Source of the DNA: Enterococcus ureasiticus
GTDB taxonomy: Bacteria > Bacillota > Bacilli > Lactobacillales > Enterococcaceae
Direction: 5' to 3'
NCBI RefSeq assembly: GCF_001730285.1
Contig: NZ_MIJZ01000001.1
Location: 992,001-1,056,000 of the forward strand
Length of the DNA stretch: 64,000 nt
The position numbers were made by a program, and so were the translations under genes. The notes under the pieces are model-generated. The model saw only the letters and a list, made by a program, of their open reading frames with translations, was not told the origin of the DNA and ran no database searches. The first letter of the stretch is position 1. Every line of letters starts with the position of its first letter. Positions 13,819 to 23,716 of the stretch are shown piece after piece.

Positions 13819-15155
13819 TGAATGACCTCCTTTATTTTCAATTGAGTCAAATCAAATTGGGGTAGATACTCTTCATTTGCTATTAACATCTCATCTAAAA
13901 TCTCCTTTGCTTTAGTATCAGAAGAAACTAATGGATTGATCGTCATAGCAACTAAGGCTTTTTGATAATCTCCTGTCACAGCTGCTTCACAGGCTACTTT
14001 TTCAAAAGCTTTCATTTGTTGGATCAAACCATTTAGTGCATCTGGTAATTTCCCAGTTGTTAGCGGAATTGGACCAGCTTTAGTAATCAGACAATTGACT
14101 TCAACGACATCTGATAATGCTAAATTATCAATAGCTCTCATATTTCGGGTATTGACCGTTTGAACATCCCGCTTGTCTGTGTGTAGCGATAAAATCAAAT
14201 CACAAGCACATTCGCTATACCCTGCTCCGCCTCTTTGAGACAATATCCCCGGTACGTCATCAAGATCACTATCCGCATAAACTGAAAACAACTCTTTTTC
14301 CAACCTTTTTGCAACTACTGCTCGTGAGCCTTCGTTATTTGCCGCCTGTTGTTCAGCTTTTATAACCTCATCTGTTTTCCAGTAATATTGTAAATAGCTC
14401 ATCGGAATTGCTTGAATTCCGGTCAGAAAATCAGCATCCCAGTTTGAAACCCCTGGATTGTCGATTTTGACTTCTCCACGAACCAGCTGATCCACAACAA
14501 AAGCTGTCACCTCTTGCCCATCTAACAAAATACGTTTAGCAAAAACCAAATGATTCAATCCTACAAACTCAGCGAAAACCCGTTTTCTATCAACTCCTAA
14601 TGCATCAGCAATTGCATGCTCTATATTTAACGGACCGTTACAAATACTAATCATTTTTTCCCAGTTCGTATGATTCAATACTGCTTCTGCCAACATTCCA
14701 GCTGGATTGGCAAAATTAATCAGCCAGGCATCCGGGCATAATGCTTCCATTTCTGTACAAATATCGATCATCACAGGAATTGTCCGAAATGCATTCAATA
14801 ACTCTCCGGGTCCATTTGTTTCTTGTCCCACAAAACGATATTTTAATGGTATATTTTCATCTTTTACTCTTGACGACAATTGGCCTGCTCGAATCTGCGT
14901 TAATACAAAATCAGCATCTTTTAAAGCTTCTCTTCGATTTAAAGTTGACATTAGTTTTATTGGATAGCCAGATTTATCAATGATTTTTTGACAAAGCTTT
15001 GCAATGATCTCTAATTTTTCTGCTCCCTCTTCTACATCAACCAACCATAACTCATCAATTGGCATTTCATCATATCTAGTGATAAACCCTTTAACTAATT
15101 CTGGTGTATATCCTGATCCTCCACCAATCGTTACGATTTTTAACTTCTTATCCAT
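13815..15155 (-). CDS. 6-phospho-beta-glucosidase, GH4
   Basis: NAD+ and Mn2+ dependent glycosidase that works by oxidation-elimination rather than by two carboxylates. The 446-residue protein has the N-terminal NAD site TIGGGSGYTPELVKGF, the metal-ligand motif SICNGPLNIEH and FVGLNHLVF. The size is typical of LicH/CelF. ATG 15155 is chosen because GAGG sits 8 bp upstream; the GTG at 15164 is too close to that site. First gene of the operon with the oxidoreductase, EIIC and GH1 genes. Confidence 0.9.
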   Translation of the reverse strand: MDKKLKIVTIGGGSGYTPELVKGFITRYDEMPIDELWLVDVEEGAEKLEIIAKLCQKIIDKSGYPIKLMSTLNRREALKDADFVLTQIRAGQLSSRVKDENIPLKYRFVGQETNGPGELLNAFRTIPVMIDICTEMEALCPDAWLINFANPAGMLAEAVLNHTNWEKMISICNGPLNIEHAIADALGVDRKRVFAEFVGLNHLVFAKRILLDGQEVTAFVVDQLVRGEVKIDNPGVSNWDADFLTGIQAIPMSYLQYYWKTDEVIKAEQQAANNEGSRAVVAKRLEKELFSVYADSDLDDVPGILSQRGGAGYSECACDLILSLHTDKRDVQTVNTRNMRAIDNLALSDVVEVNCLITKAGPIPLTTGKLPDALNGLIQQMKAFEKVACEAAVTGDYQKALVAMTINPLVSSDTKAKEILDEMLIANEEYLPQFDLTQLKIKEVIQ

Positions 15156-15245
15156 CCTCTGCACCTCTACGATCTAAATTTTTACTGTTATTTTCCTAGT
15201 TCATTGATGAAGTATAGCACCTGCGTTTAGTATTTATAATAGTTC

Positions 15246-15275
15246 TTTACAGTTTAGGTATGTAAGCGCTATAAT
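15246..15275 (+). promoter_or_regulatory. Promoter of the RpiR-type regulator
   Basis: TTTACA (15246-15251), an 18-bp spacer and TATAAT (15270-15275) point to the plus-strand regulator gene. A minus-strand TATACT at 15211-15216 may be the -10 of the divergent operon, but I see no good -35 for it. Confidence 0.6.
15261..15274. promoter_or_regulatory. cre site (CcpA binding), beta-glucoside promoter region
   Basis: TGTAAGCGCTATAA matches the cre consensus TGWNANCGNTNWCA at all but one fixed position. It overlaps the -10 of the regulator promoter and lies upstream of the divergent operon, consistent with glucose repression. Confidence 0.65.
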
Positions 15276-15328
15276 AATAATTGTATCAAGAAAAATACAC
15301 ACTGTATTATCTAGAAAGGATGAATATT

Positions 15329-16072
15329 GTGCTATTTTTAGAAAAAACACCCGTTTTATCCCCGCTTGACTATGATATCTATAACTATATCGTTGATCAT
15401 ATGGACAAAGTCGTCTATATGAGAATAAGAGAGCTCGCAGAAAATACACATACAAGCGTTGCTACAATTCAACGATTTTGCACTAAATTTGAATGTGAAG
15501 GCTTTTCAGAATTCAGAATTCGCCTTCGTTTGTTTTTAAATGAAGAAAAAAAGCAGTCGGAAACGATTATGATCGATACTTCCAGCCATGTTAATTTCTT
15601 ATCTCGTGTAAATGAACAGCAATTTCAGGATAAAATTAAAGAAGCGATATCCATTATTATGAATAAGGAGCTAATTCTCTTTTTAGGAGTAGGTTCGTCT
15701 AATGTCATGGCAGAATACGGTGCCTTATATTTTTCTTCTGTTTTCCAAATGGCCCTACGAATTGAAGATCCTATTACTAATCCTAGAAATTATCTATCCA
15801 AGCAATTGTTGGAAAACTCATGTGTAATTGCCCTTTCCGTTTCAGGTGAAACAAAAGAAATCATTCATTACCTCAGTAGCTATAGTTTTAAAGATACGCC
15901 TATCATTTCAATTACAAACACTGCTAATTCAACGATTGCAAAATTATCTAGCGTAAATATCCCTTACTATGTCTCAGAAGAAAGATTGTGGGAACAAGAC
16001 ATCACCTCACAATTACCTCCGTTATTTATTATTGAATACCTTGCAAAGTCACTGCATAACATGAAAAAATGA
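15329..16072 (+). CDS. RpiR/MurR family transcriptional regulator
   Basis: Sugar-phosphate-responsive regulator. The roughly 247-residue protein has an N-terminal helix-turn-helix (RELAENTHTSVATIQRFCTKF) and a C-terminal SIS domain (about residues 90-230, ELILFLGVGSSNVMAEY and VIALSVSGETKEI). I choose the GTG at 15329 because AGAAAGGA lies about 9 bp upstream, while the ATG at 15320 abuts that site. Its position opposite the beta-glucoside operon makes it the likely operon-specific regulator. Confidence 0.88.
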   Translation: MLFLEKTPVLSPLDYDIYNYIVDHMDKVVYMRIRELAENTHTSVATIQRFCTKFECEGFSEFRIRLRLFLNEEKKQSETIMIDTSSHVNFLSRVNEQQFQDKIKEAISIIMNKELILFLGVGSSNVMAEYGALYFSSVFQMALRIEDPITNPRNYLSKQLLENSCVIALSVSGETKEIIHYLSSYSFKDTPIISITNTANSTIAKLSSVNIPYYVSEERLWEQDITSQLPPLFIIEYLAKSLHNMKK

Positions 16073-16231
16073 CGTAGCAACAGTTTGCGTTATGTCCACT
16101 TAATTCAACAAAGGCAGACTCAAAAAAATGTGTCCTAGTATCACCTCCAAATCAATTATTCCAAATATGATAAAAAACTGTATAAGTAGATGATGAATCA
16201 TTGTAGTGACAACGAAAAATTAGACTTTTAC

Positions 16232-16257
16232 GGAGTGGAGAAATCCACTCCTTTTTT
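16232..16257 (+). terminator. Terminator after the RpiR-type gene
   Basis: GGAGTGGA-GAAA-TCCACTCC is a perfect 8-bp stem with a tetraloop followed by six T residues on the plus strand. It lies about 160 bp downstream of the regulator, just inside the IS remnant. Confidence 0.8.
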
Positions 16258-16279
16258 ATGCAATTAAACAGATTGTTAT

Positions 16280-16660
16280 GCAGTCTTTAGAAAGCTGATT
16301 GGACTAAGATAAGGGCAATCTATCATAATCTGGATAGCTTCGTCCAAGCTGGTTATTGCAGCTAATGGGTTTGGTTTTTCTGAGATTCGATAGAAGAAAA
16401 TCTCACTATTATACATGTCCAAGAATGGCTCTAAGCAAAGTTTTTTCCAATGAATGATCCCTTAAGTATCTAATTCAAAATACTTGAATTCTGTGGTGTC
16501 TGTCGTAATTTTTTGATGACAAACACTCATGTAGAAGAGACGATGGATGAGATTCTTAGCGATTATGCCGACTTTTCCACGATAAAAACTATAACGACCA
16601 GATTTATTGGTCTGGATTGTTTCGGTCAAACCGTCGCATTTAACTCGAGATGAACAGAAT
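16280..16660 (-). pseudogene. IS3-family transposase OrfB fragment
   Basis: Minus-strand translation gives KITTDTTEFKYFELDT, a stop, then LEPFLDMYNSEIFFYRISEK and an AIQIMIDCPY segment. This matches the DDE integrase core around the first catalytic Asp of IS3-family OrfB. In-frame stops and the missing C-terminal half (no DQGW segment) show it is dead. Confidence 0.65.
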
Positions 16661-16704
16661 ATTCCTGATTTTATCGTCTAGGAAGGAGACCTTCTAACCA
16701 AATT

Positions 16705-16842
16705 TCAGGTAATTATTGATCTATTTTTGTATTTGGCTGTTTGTCTTAAGGGCATACTTTTTTGATAAATAAGGTGTTCAGCTTTTCCATTCAGATATTC
16801 TTGGGCGATTTTTAACTTGAATTCAAAATTATATTTAGCCAT
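16705..16842 (-). pseudogene. IS3-family transposase OrfA fragment
   Basis: A 45-codon frame starts MAKYNFEFKLKIAQEYLNGK, the typical helix-turn-helix N-terminus of IS150-group OrfA, then degenerates and stops. It lies just inside the right terminal repeat of the remnant. Confidence 0.65.
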
Positions 16843-16897
16843 AAAAATACCGACCTCAAACATTAGATTTTTAGTCTAACTTTTTGGGGTCGGTTCA

Positions 16898-17379
16898 TTA
16901 TTAAACAAATAATAGCTTTTTTCATATTCAACTAAGATTTGTCTATCATACTTGATAATTGTTTTTACTCGTTTCATTTGGATATTTCCAGCAAATTAAT
17001 ATTATCTAAATGTGCTTGTTTGGAAATAAGCACCAACCAAATTGTTTGCCAGATTCCTATTGTTCTCTTGTATCAAATAGCCCTAGATTCTTTCTTCCAA
17101 TATTGTTTTCTTCGTGGAATTCGCTCATCCTCACTCATATCAAACACATAAAGCCTCAAAATATCTTCATGAAAATTCAGTTAGTTCGTGATACCGAAAA
17201 AAATGGATGCCTCCTATATGCAGACCTACGAGAAAAACATTTAAAAAAATTTTCGTAAAGTAGTAATGAAATAAAGCCGATAAAACCACAAGAATATACA
17301 TCATTAAATTTATTTTCTCTGCAGATGTCACGCTCTCTTTCGCAGCTCACGTACTCAAATAATGAACGACTTTCTTCGG
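16898..17379. other. Gene-free stretch between IS remnant and amylase
   Basis: Short open frames on the plus strand lack ribosome sites and recognisable products. I see no terminator or repeat in it; probably decayed sequence linked to the IS remnant. Confidence 0.35.
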
Positions 17380-18873
17380 CTATTCATCAATCCTCGACTC
17401 ATCAATTACGTTAGTTAATTTTTCTACAATTTCTTCATTTACATAAACTGAAACTTCTCCACCATTCACTGGAAATATCCCGCCACCTGTTTCGTCCAAG
17501 GTTATTTTTGCGTCATTATTTCCCAAAATATCTACAAATGTTTTTCCAGCGTGCACTGCACTGATCGTCATTTTCTTTTCGCCAGCTTGAGCATTGGTCA
17601 TTACAACTGCATAGCCTGATTCTCCTCTGTCAAAATTGCCTGTTCTGATCCAACCAACCACATTAGGGTCATCAAAATAATCCATTTCACTGCCGTAAGC
17701 TAGCTGTTCACGAATTTTTAATAGTAATTCTAAATCTTTTCCCACAGCATCCACACCTTGAGAAGGTATTCCAAATAAATCTCCCCAAAAGACAACTGGT
17801 GTCCCGGCTTTTCGCAACAAAATCAATGTGTAAGCATGCACTTTAAACCAACCATTCACCCACGACTCCAAGCTCTGTCCTTTTTGTGTATCATGATTAT
17901 CAACAAACGTGACCGCCCATTCTGAGCGCTCTTTCGCCAATGTCTCTTCAAAAATATTCCGCATATCATAGCGACCATCAGAGTTTGCCGCCTCATAAAA
18001 ATGATAATGCAAAGGAACATCAAATAAAGAAATCAGGGCACCAGAGCTATCGATATAATTCGTCAATTTCTCAAGTTCACCATTCCAATATTCACCAACT
18101 ACAAATAAATCCTTACCTTTTTCTTTCCTTCTATTTAATAACCAATCCACAAAATAATTAAACTGAATATGTTTTACAGCATCTAAACGATAACCGTCAA
18201 CATCCGTCAATTCTTGATACCACTGGCCCCACTTATTTAATTGTTCAACGGTTTCGGGATACTCCATATCTAAGTTACAGCCCATTAAATAGTCATAATT
18301 ACCATTTTCATTATCAACTTCTTCCTCCCAACCTTTCCCGTCAAAGTTGAAAATCCCATGATCTTGCCTACGATCATCAAAATCAACACCAGAAAAATTT
18401 TTCCAAGTCCAACTATAATCATTATATTTATGATTTCTTCCTGGAAAAGTGAATTTCGTCCACGCTGAAATTTCCTCTTCTCCGCTAAGTGCTATGTTGC
18501 GATTATCCGATCGGTATTTTATAGCCGAAACATTTTCTTCCTCATCTGCTCCCATAAAATGGTCAAATACAATATCGCCATAAACTTCTATTCCAACCTC
18601 TTTTAACGCTTTGATACATTCCAAATACTCCTTTTTCGTCCCATATTTAGTTGGAATCGTTCCTTTTTGTTCAAATTCTCCTAAATCGTATAAATCATAG
18701 GGTGCATAACCAACATCTTCCAAACCATTTGCTCCTTTATAGGCTGGTGGAAGCCAAACACCGCTAATCCCTTTTTTATGTAATTCTTCTGCTAATCCAG
18801 TCAAGCGTTGCCAGTGCTTACCATCAGCTGGTAAATACCATTCAAATCCTTGTAATATTGTACGATTATCCAT
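17380..18873 (-). CDS. Cytoplasmic alpha-amylase, GH13
   Basis: GH13 enzyme of about 497 residues hydrolysing internal alpha-1,4 bonds of maltodextrins or glycogen-like polymers. The catalytic machinery is visible: DGYRLDAVKHI (nucleophile Asp), FVVGEYWNGE (acid Glu) and FVDNHDTQ (third Asp). There is no signal peptide, so it works in the cytoplasm like E. coli AmyA. ATG 18873 follows GGAGG by 7 bp; longer upstream frames have no such site. Monocistronic and convergent with nothing obvious. Confidence 0.93.
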   Translation of the reverse strand: MDNRTILQGFEWYLPADGKHWQRLTGLAEELHKKGISGVWLPPAYKGANGLEDVGYAPYDLYDLGEFEQKGTIPTKYGTKKEYLECIKALKEVGIEVYGDIVFDHFMGADEEENVSAIKYRSDNRNIALSGEEEISAWTKFTFPGRNHKYNDYSWTWKNFSGVDFDDRRQDHGIFNFDGKGWEEEVDNENGNYDYLMGCNLDMEYPETVEQLNKWGQWYQELTDVDGYRLDAVKHIQFNYFVDWLLNRRKEKGKDLFVVGEYWNGELEKLTNYIDSSGALISLFDVPLHYHFYEAANSDGRYDMRNIFEETLAKERSEWAVTFVDNHDTQKGQSLESWVNGWFKVHAYTLILLRKAGTPVVFWGDLFGIPSQGVDAVGKDLELLLKIREQLAYGSEMDYFDDPNVVGWIRTGNFDRGESGYAVVMTNAQAGEKKMTISAVHAGKTFVDILGNNDAKITLDETGGGIFPVNGGEVSVYVNEEIVEKLTNVIDESRIDE

Positions 18874-18963
18874 ACTTATCCCTCCGATTTTCCCTATCCT
18901 CATTAAGCCAAAGAACAAACATCTTTGTCAAATGATAGAATTCTGCTCCATTAACGCTTTAGA

Positions 18964-19005
18964 TGATCGTTTTATTTCGAAATTGATCGTTTATGACCGT
19001 TTTAG
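18964..19005 (+). promoter_or_regulatory. Three phased direct repeats upstream of fruR
   Basis: TGATCGTTTTA (18964), TGATCGTTTA (18984) and TGACCGTTTTA (18994) lie at 20- and 10-bp spacing, so on one face of the helix, ending just before the -35 box. They are the best candidates for FruR (DeoR family) operator half-sites, giving autoregulation by fructose 1-phosphate. Confidence 0.55.
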
Positions 19006-19006
19006 A

Positions 19007-19035
19007 TTGCATCAGTAAATTAAATGTGCTATTAT
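19007..19035 (+). promoter_or_regulatory. fru operon promoter
   Basis: TTGCAT (19007-19012), a 17-bp spacer and TATTAT (19030-19035) precede the fruR start by about 24 bp. Confidence 0.6.
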
Positions 19036-19058
19036 AGTCAATGAAAAGAGGTGTGAAA

Positions 19059-19811
19059 ATGCTTACAGAAGAAAGACATCAAGCAATTTTACGTTTATTA
19101 GATCAACAATCTGTTGTTAAGTCACAAGAATTATCTATCCTTCTTAATGCTTCTGAATCAACGATACGTCGTGATTTACAAGAATTAGAGGACGCAGAAT
19201 TATTAGAACGGGTTCACGGCGGTGCAAAACGAATTTTAAATTTAGGCTTTGAACAAGACATGATCGAAAAATCAGTCAAAAACACGCAAGAAAAACAAAT
19301 AATCGCTTCTTTAGCCGCTCAATTTGTTCATGATGGCGACGTTATTTATCTGGATGCAGGATCAACCACTTTAGAAATGCTGCCATTTTTAGCAGGAAAA
19401 AATATCACTGTTGTTACAAATTCAGTCCATCATGCAGCGAAACTTGGTGATTTAAACATCAATACCATTATTCTTGGCGGCTCGCTAAAGCTATCAACAA
19501 AAGCAATCACTGGTTCAACAGGAATGGAGCAGCTCAGTCACTTTCGCTTCAATAAAGTTTTTATGGGCATGAATGGCGCTCATCTTGAATTTGGTTTAAC
19601 AACACCAGATCCTGAAGAGGCGGCTTTAAAACGTTTGGCTATTGCACATGCAGAAGAAGCCTATGTCCTGATCGACCAAACGAAACTAAATAAAGTAACA
19701 TTTACCAAAGTAACCGAACTTGATGATGTAATCATTCTCACCAATCAATGTTCACCAGAGTTACTTGAACAATTCCAGAAAAAAACAACGATCAAGGAGG
19801 CAATTCAATGA
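19059..19811 (+). CDS. fruR: Fructose operon repressor, DeoR family
   Basis: A 250-residue DeoR-type regulator: N-terminal winged helix (SQELSILLNASESTIRRDLQELE) with the RVHGGA hinge, then the DeoRC sugar-phosphate-binding domain (DVIYLDAGSTTLEMLPFL). ATG 19059 is preceded by AAAGAGG at 7 bp. The stop overlaps the fruK ATG by 4 bases. By family and context it represses this operon until fructose 1-phosphate accumulates. Confidence 0.93.
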   Translation: MLTEERHQAILRLLDQQSVVKSQELSILLNASESTIRRDLQELEDAELLERVHGGAKRILNLGFEQDMIEKSVKNTQEKQIIASLAAQFVHDGDVIYLDAGSTTLEMLPFLAGKNITVVTNSVHHAAKLGDLNINTIILGGSLKLSTKAITGSTGMEQLSHFRFNKVFMGMNGAHLEFGLTTPDPEEAALKRLAIAHAEEAYVLIDQTKLNKVTFTKVTELDDVIILTNQCSPELLEQFQKKTTIKEAIQ

Positions 19812-20722
19812 TCTACACAGTGACATTAAATCCGTCAATTGACTATATCGTTCATGTAAAAGGACTTAAATTAGGCGACTTGAACCGAATGACCAACGAC
19901 TTTAAGTTACCTGGCGGAAAAGGTATCAACGTTTCTAGAATCTTAAAAAGGATCCAAGCTGAATCAACAGCTCTTGGTTTTCTAGGTGGTTTTACAGGAA
20001 ATTTCATTTCTGACTGGTTGAAAAAAGAACAAATTCACACGAAATTTACAACAGTTCAAGAAGATACTCGAATCAATATCAAATTAAAATCTGAATCTGA
20101 AACTGAAATCAACGGTCTAGGACCTGCTATCAGCAACGAAGAAATGCAAGAGCTGAAACAAGCATTAAGTATGATTTCAGCTGGTGATATTGTCGTTTTA
20201 TCTGGGAGTACACCAGCAACACTTCGAAAAGGTTTTTATGAAGAGCTGATTCAAATCATCAAAGATAAAGAGGCTGAATTTGTCATTGATACCACGGGCA
20301 AAGATTTACTAAACGCTCTACCGCAAAAGCCTTTACTTATCAAACCAAACAACCATGAACTGGCTGAATTGTTTGATGTAGAATTTCAAACTATGAAGGA
20401 TATCTTGCCATTTGGAGAACGTTTATTAGAAGACGGTGCACAACATGTGATTATTTCAATGGCAGGCGATGGCGCCTTATTATTCACTAAAGAAGGTATC
20501 TATCGTTCAAATGTGTTAAAACGACCGTTGAAAAACTCTGTTGGCGCTGGAGATTCAATGATTGCAGGATTCGTAGGAACATTTGCTAAAAATAACGATC
20601 CGATCGACGCTTTTAAATGGGGCGTTGCATGTGGCAGTGCTACTGCTTTTTCTGATGATTTAGCATCTGTTGATTTAATCAATGAACTGATTTCAGAAGT
20701 AAAAATTGAAAAAATCAAGTAA
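19808..20722 (+). CDS. fruK: 1-phosphofructokinase
   Basis: PfkB-family kinase converting fructose 1-phosphate to fructose 1,6-bisphosphate. The 304-residue protein begins MIYTVTLNPSIDYIV, has the PGGKGINVSR signature near residue 40 and the C-terminal NSVGAGDSMIAGFVG with the catalytic Asp. Translationally coupled to fruR and followed by fruA. Confidence 0.96.
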   Translation: MIYTVTLNPSIDYIVHVKGLKLGDLNRMTNDFKLPGGKGINVSRILKRIQAESTALGFLGGFTGNFISDWLKKEQIHTKFTTVQEDTRINIKLKSESETEINGLGPAISNEEMQELKQALSMISAGDIVVLSGSTPATLRKGFYEELIQIIKDKEAEFVIDTTGKDLLNALPQKPLLIKPNNHELAELFDVEFQTMKDILPFGERLLEDGAQHVIISMAGDGALLFTKEGIYRSNVLKRPLKNSVGAGDSMIAGFVGTFAKNNDPIDAFKWGVACGSATAFSDDLASVDLINELISEVKIEKIK

Positions 20723-20743
20723 CTTGAGGAAAGAGGGAAAAAT

Positions 20744-22667
20744 AATGAACATCAAAGACTTACTAGTCAAAGACGTGATGATCATGGATTTGCAAGCAAC
20801 TGATAAAAAAGGTGCAATCGATGAAATGGTCCAAAAAATGTATGATGGTGGTAGAATTTCTGATATTGAAACATATAAAGAAGGAATCTTAGCCCGTGAA
20901 GCACAAACATCAACCGGCTTAGGTGACGGAATTGCGATGCCCCATGCCAAGAACAGTGCTGTAAAAGAAGCCACTGTTTTATTTGCTAAAAGTAACAAAG
21001 GCGTTGATTATGAAGCATTAGATGGACAACCAACTTATTTATTCTTTATGATTGCGGCTCCAGAAGGCGCTAATGACACTCACTTACAAGCTTTAGCTGC
21101 CCTATCTCGCCTATTGATCGATCCAGATTTTGTAGCGAAATTAAAAGAAACAAAAACGCCAGAAGACGTTCAAAACCTGTTTCAATCTGCTGAAGAAGCC
21201 AAAGAAGCACAAGAGAAACAAGAACAATTGGAAGAAGCAGCTAAAAACACTCAAGATGCAAATCGCAAATTCGTCGTTGCCGTTACAGCTTGTCCAACCG
21301 GCATCGCTCATACTTATATGGCCGAAGATGCTTTAAAGAAAAAAGCCAAAGAAATGGGTATTGACATCAAAGTCGAAACAAATGGTTCTGAAGGAATCAA
21401 AAATCGCTTAACAGCGGAAGATATTGCGCGTGCTGATGGCGTGATCGTTGCCGCTGATAAAAAAGTTGAAATGAATCGTTTTGACGGAAAAGAATTAGTA
21501 AACCGTCCAGTGAGTGATGGGATTCGTAAAACAGAAGAATTGATTACTCTAGCAACAAGCGGTACAGCTCCAACTTTCCACAGTTCAGAATCAGATTCAA
21601 ATGAAGAAGATGGATCTGCCGATGGTTCAGTTGGTTCAAGAATCTATAAAGATTTGATGAATGGTGTTTCGCACATGCTTCCATTTGTTATCGGTGGTGG
21701 GATCGCCATTGCTCTTTCCTTTATGATCGACCAATTTATCGGTGTTCCTCAAGATCAATTAAGTATGCTTGGTAATTATAATGAAGCAGCTTCTTGGTTC
21801 AATCAAATCGGTGGTGCTGCATTTGGCTTTATGTTACCCGTTTTAGCTGGATTTATCGCTTCCAGTATTGCTGACCGACCAGGTTTAATCGTAGGTTTTG
21901 CTGCTGGAGCGTTAGCCAATACAGGTGGCGCAGGTTTCCTAGGTGCTTTAGTCGGCGGGTTCTTAGCAGGATATGTCATTATTTTCTTGAAGAAACTCTT
22001 CAAAGGTTTACCTAAATCACTTGATGGTATCAAAACGATTTTATTTTATCCTGTTTTTGGTTTACTGATTACAGGTGGTTTGATGCTTTTGGTCAATGTT
22101 CCAATGAAAGTTATCAATGATGGTTTAAACAATTTCTTATTAAGTTTAGATGGAACAAATGCGGCACTTTTAGGTGCCTTGCTTGGTGGTATGATGGCGA
22201 TTGACTTAGGTGGCCCAATCAACAAAGCAGCTTATGTGTTCGGTACAGCTTCGATTGCTGCAACCGTTACAGAAGGCGGCAGTATCATTATGGCATCAGT
22301 GATGGCCGGCGGGATGGTTCCTCCATTAGCTATTTTTATCGCAACATTGATCTTTAAAAATAAATTTACGAAGGACCAAAAAGATGCTGGTTTAACCAAC
22401 TTAGTAATGGGCTTATCGTTTGTAACTGAGGGTGCGATTCCTTTTGCTGCAGCAGATCCATTACGTGTTATTCCAAGTTTCGTCGTCGGTTCAGCATTAG
22501 CTGGAGGTTTAGTCGGCGGTTTTGGCATTCGTCTGTTGGCTCCTCACGGTGGTATCTTCGTAGCTTTATTATTAAGCCACCCAATCTTATATCTATTGTT
22601 TATTGCAATTGGCGCAGTCGTTTCTGCTGTCATTTTAGGGATTGTGAAAAAACCAGTTGCTCAATAA
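20744..22667 (+). CDS. fruA: Fructose PTS EIIABC
   Basis: Fused fructose permease of 640 residues that imports fructose as fructose 1-phosphate. EIIA occupies about residues 1-150 with phospho-His67 in GIAMPHAKN. EIIB follows a coiled linker, with Cys183 in TACPTGIAHTYMAED. EIIC (about residues 305-640) supplies the membrane channel. ATG 20744 has a GAGG-rich site upstream; longer frames overlap fruK without one. Last gene of the operon. Confidence 0.97.
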
Positions 22668-22685
22668 ACTCCATTAAATAATCTT

Positions 22686-22729
22686 GCCTCAAATAATGTC
22701 GATTTCGATCACATCATTTGAGGCTTTTT
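22686..22729 (+). terminator. fru operon terminator
   Basis: GCCTCAAAT and ATTTGAGGC form a 9-bp stem with further pairing inside, followed by TTTTTATTT. It lies 18 bp after the fruA stop. Confidence 0.85.
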
Positions 22730-22885
22730 ATTTGATTAAAAACTTATTATTTTTAGTTTATATCATTAGCTTTAATAAAATTTCTATATTAAACTTATAA
22801 ATAAGTTATTTCCATTCTTTACAGGTTAAAAATTTCTTTACTAACAACGGTCCCATTTTTAGAATAATCGGAAAGGATAACTATA

Positions 22886-23662
22886 ATGTTTTTTCATTAT
22901 AGCGGTTTTTTTATTATGAATAGATTATTAGGTAAAGTAATGTTGATTACGGAAGGACAAAGTAGTATTGGTATTGCAACTGCTAAATCTGCTGCCAAAG
23001 AAGGAGCAATTGTTGTTTGTACAGGTAAGCGTTTAGATAAACTCTCAGCTGTTGTTTCAGAGATAACGCAAATTGGAGGCACTGCAATTGCTTTTCAACA
23101 CGATGTAAGCTCTAGTAATAGTTGGCAAAAAGTACTTTCTGATACAATAAGTAAATATGGAAAAATCGATATTTTAGTCAACAACGCTGGTATTTCTTCT
23201 CCGAAAATACTTTTAGATTTGTCGGTGGAAGATTGGGAAAAAATTCAAGCCATCGATATAAATAGTTTTGCATATGGCTTAAATAAAGTGATTCCGCTAA
23301 TGATGAAAAATGGCGGTGGATCGATTATCAATATTTCATCATTGGAAGGATTAGTAAATTTACCAGATAACAATCCTTATGTCGCAGCAAAAGATGTTTT
23401 TCGCTCACTTTCACTCGATGCTGCCTTTACATACGCAAAACACAATATTCGAGTAAACTCAATCTGTCCAGGTATTATTGATACACCTATGATCGAAACT
23501 ACTTTTCCAACTATCAGACCGGCTTATAAAAAATCTGTTCAATTTCCTTATTTAGGAAAACCAGATGATATCGCAAATAGTGTTATTTATCTAGCTTGTG
23601 ATGAAGCTAGTTTTGTAACGGGCGCTGAATTAGTGATTGATGGAGACAGCATTCCTATGTAG
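22886..23662 (+). CDS. Short-chain dehydrogenase/reductase
   Basis: Classical SDR of about 258 residues. The catalytic set is complete: NNAG (about 100-103), Ser in IINISSLEG and YVAAK. The cofactor glycine motif is odd: TEGQSSIG where TGxxxGIG is expected, so two glycines of the dinucleotide loop are altered. Substrate unknown. The first ATG has GGAAAGGA 8 bp upstream but sits inside a CTATAATG-TTTTTT-CATTATAG hairpin, and the normal family N-terminus (LLGKVMLIT) begins near the second ATG at 22916, so the start is unsure. No operon partner. Confidence 0.82.
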   Translation: MFFHYSGFFIMNRLLGKVMLITEGQSSIGIATAKSAAKEGAIVVCTGKRLDKLSAVVSEITQIGGTAIAFQHDVSSSNSWQKVLSDTISKYGKIDILVNNAGISSPKILLDLSVEDWEKIQAIDINSFAYGLNKVIPLMMKNGGGSIINISSLEGLVNLPDNNPYVAAKDVFRSLSLDAAFTYAKHNIRVNSICPGIIDTPMIETTFPTIRPAYKKSVQFPYLGKPDDIANSVIYLACDEASFVTGAELVIDGDSIPM

Positions 23663-23716
23663 TAACAATTCTATTAGACGAGTAGTCACTTGTTCACCAT
23701 CGTTTGTTTGAATTTT

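Larger units (their letters stand above)
16207..16897 (-). mobile_element. Remnant of an IS3-family element (IS150-like)
   Basis: The right end TTTTTAGTCTAAC...GGGGTCGGTTCA and the decayed left end TGACAACGAAAAATTAGAC are recognisable as imperfect terminal inverted repeats of an IS3/IS150-type element. Between them lie broken pieces of orfA and orfB on the minus strand. At about 690 bp it is half of a full element, so it has lost internal sequence and cannot transpose. Confidence 0.7.

Noticed and set aside
16939-17258. Two overlapping plus-strand frames of 70-82 codons
   Set aside because: No ribosome site, no recognisable product, next to IS debris; treated as decayed sequence.
18964-19005. 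Repeats considered as a CRISPR array
   Set aside because: Only three 10-11 bp units with almost no spacers; operator half-sites fit better. No CRISPR array was found in the window.
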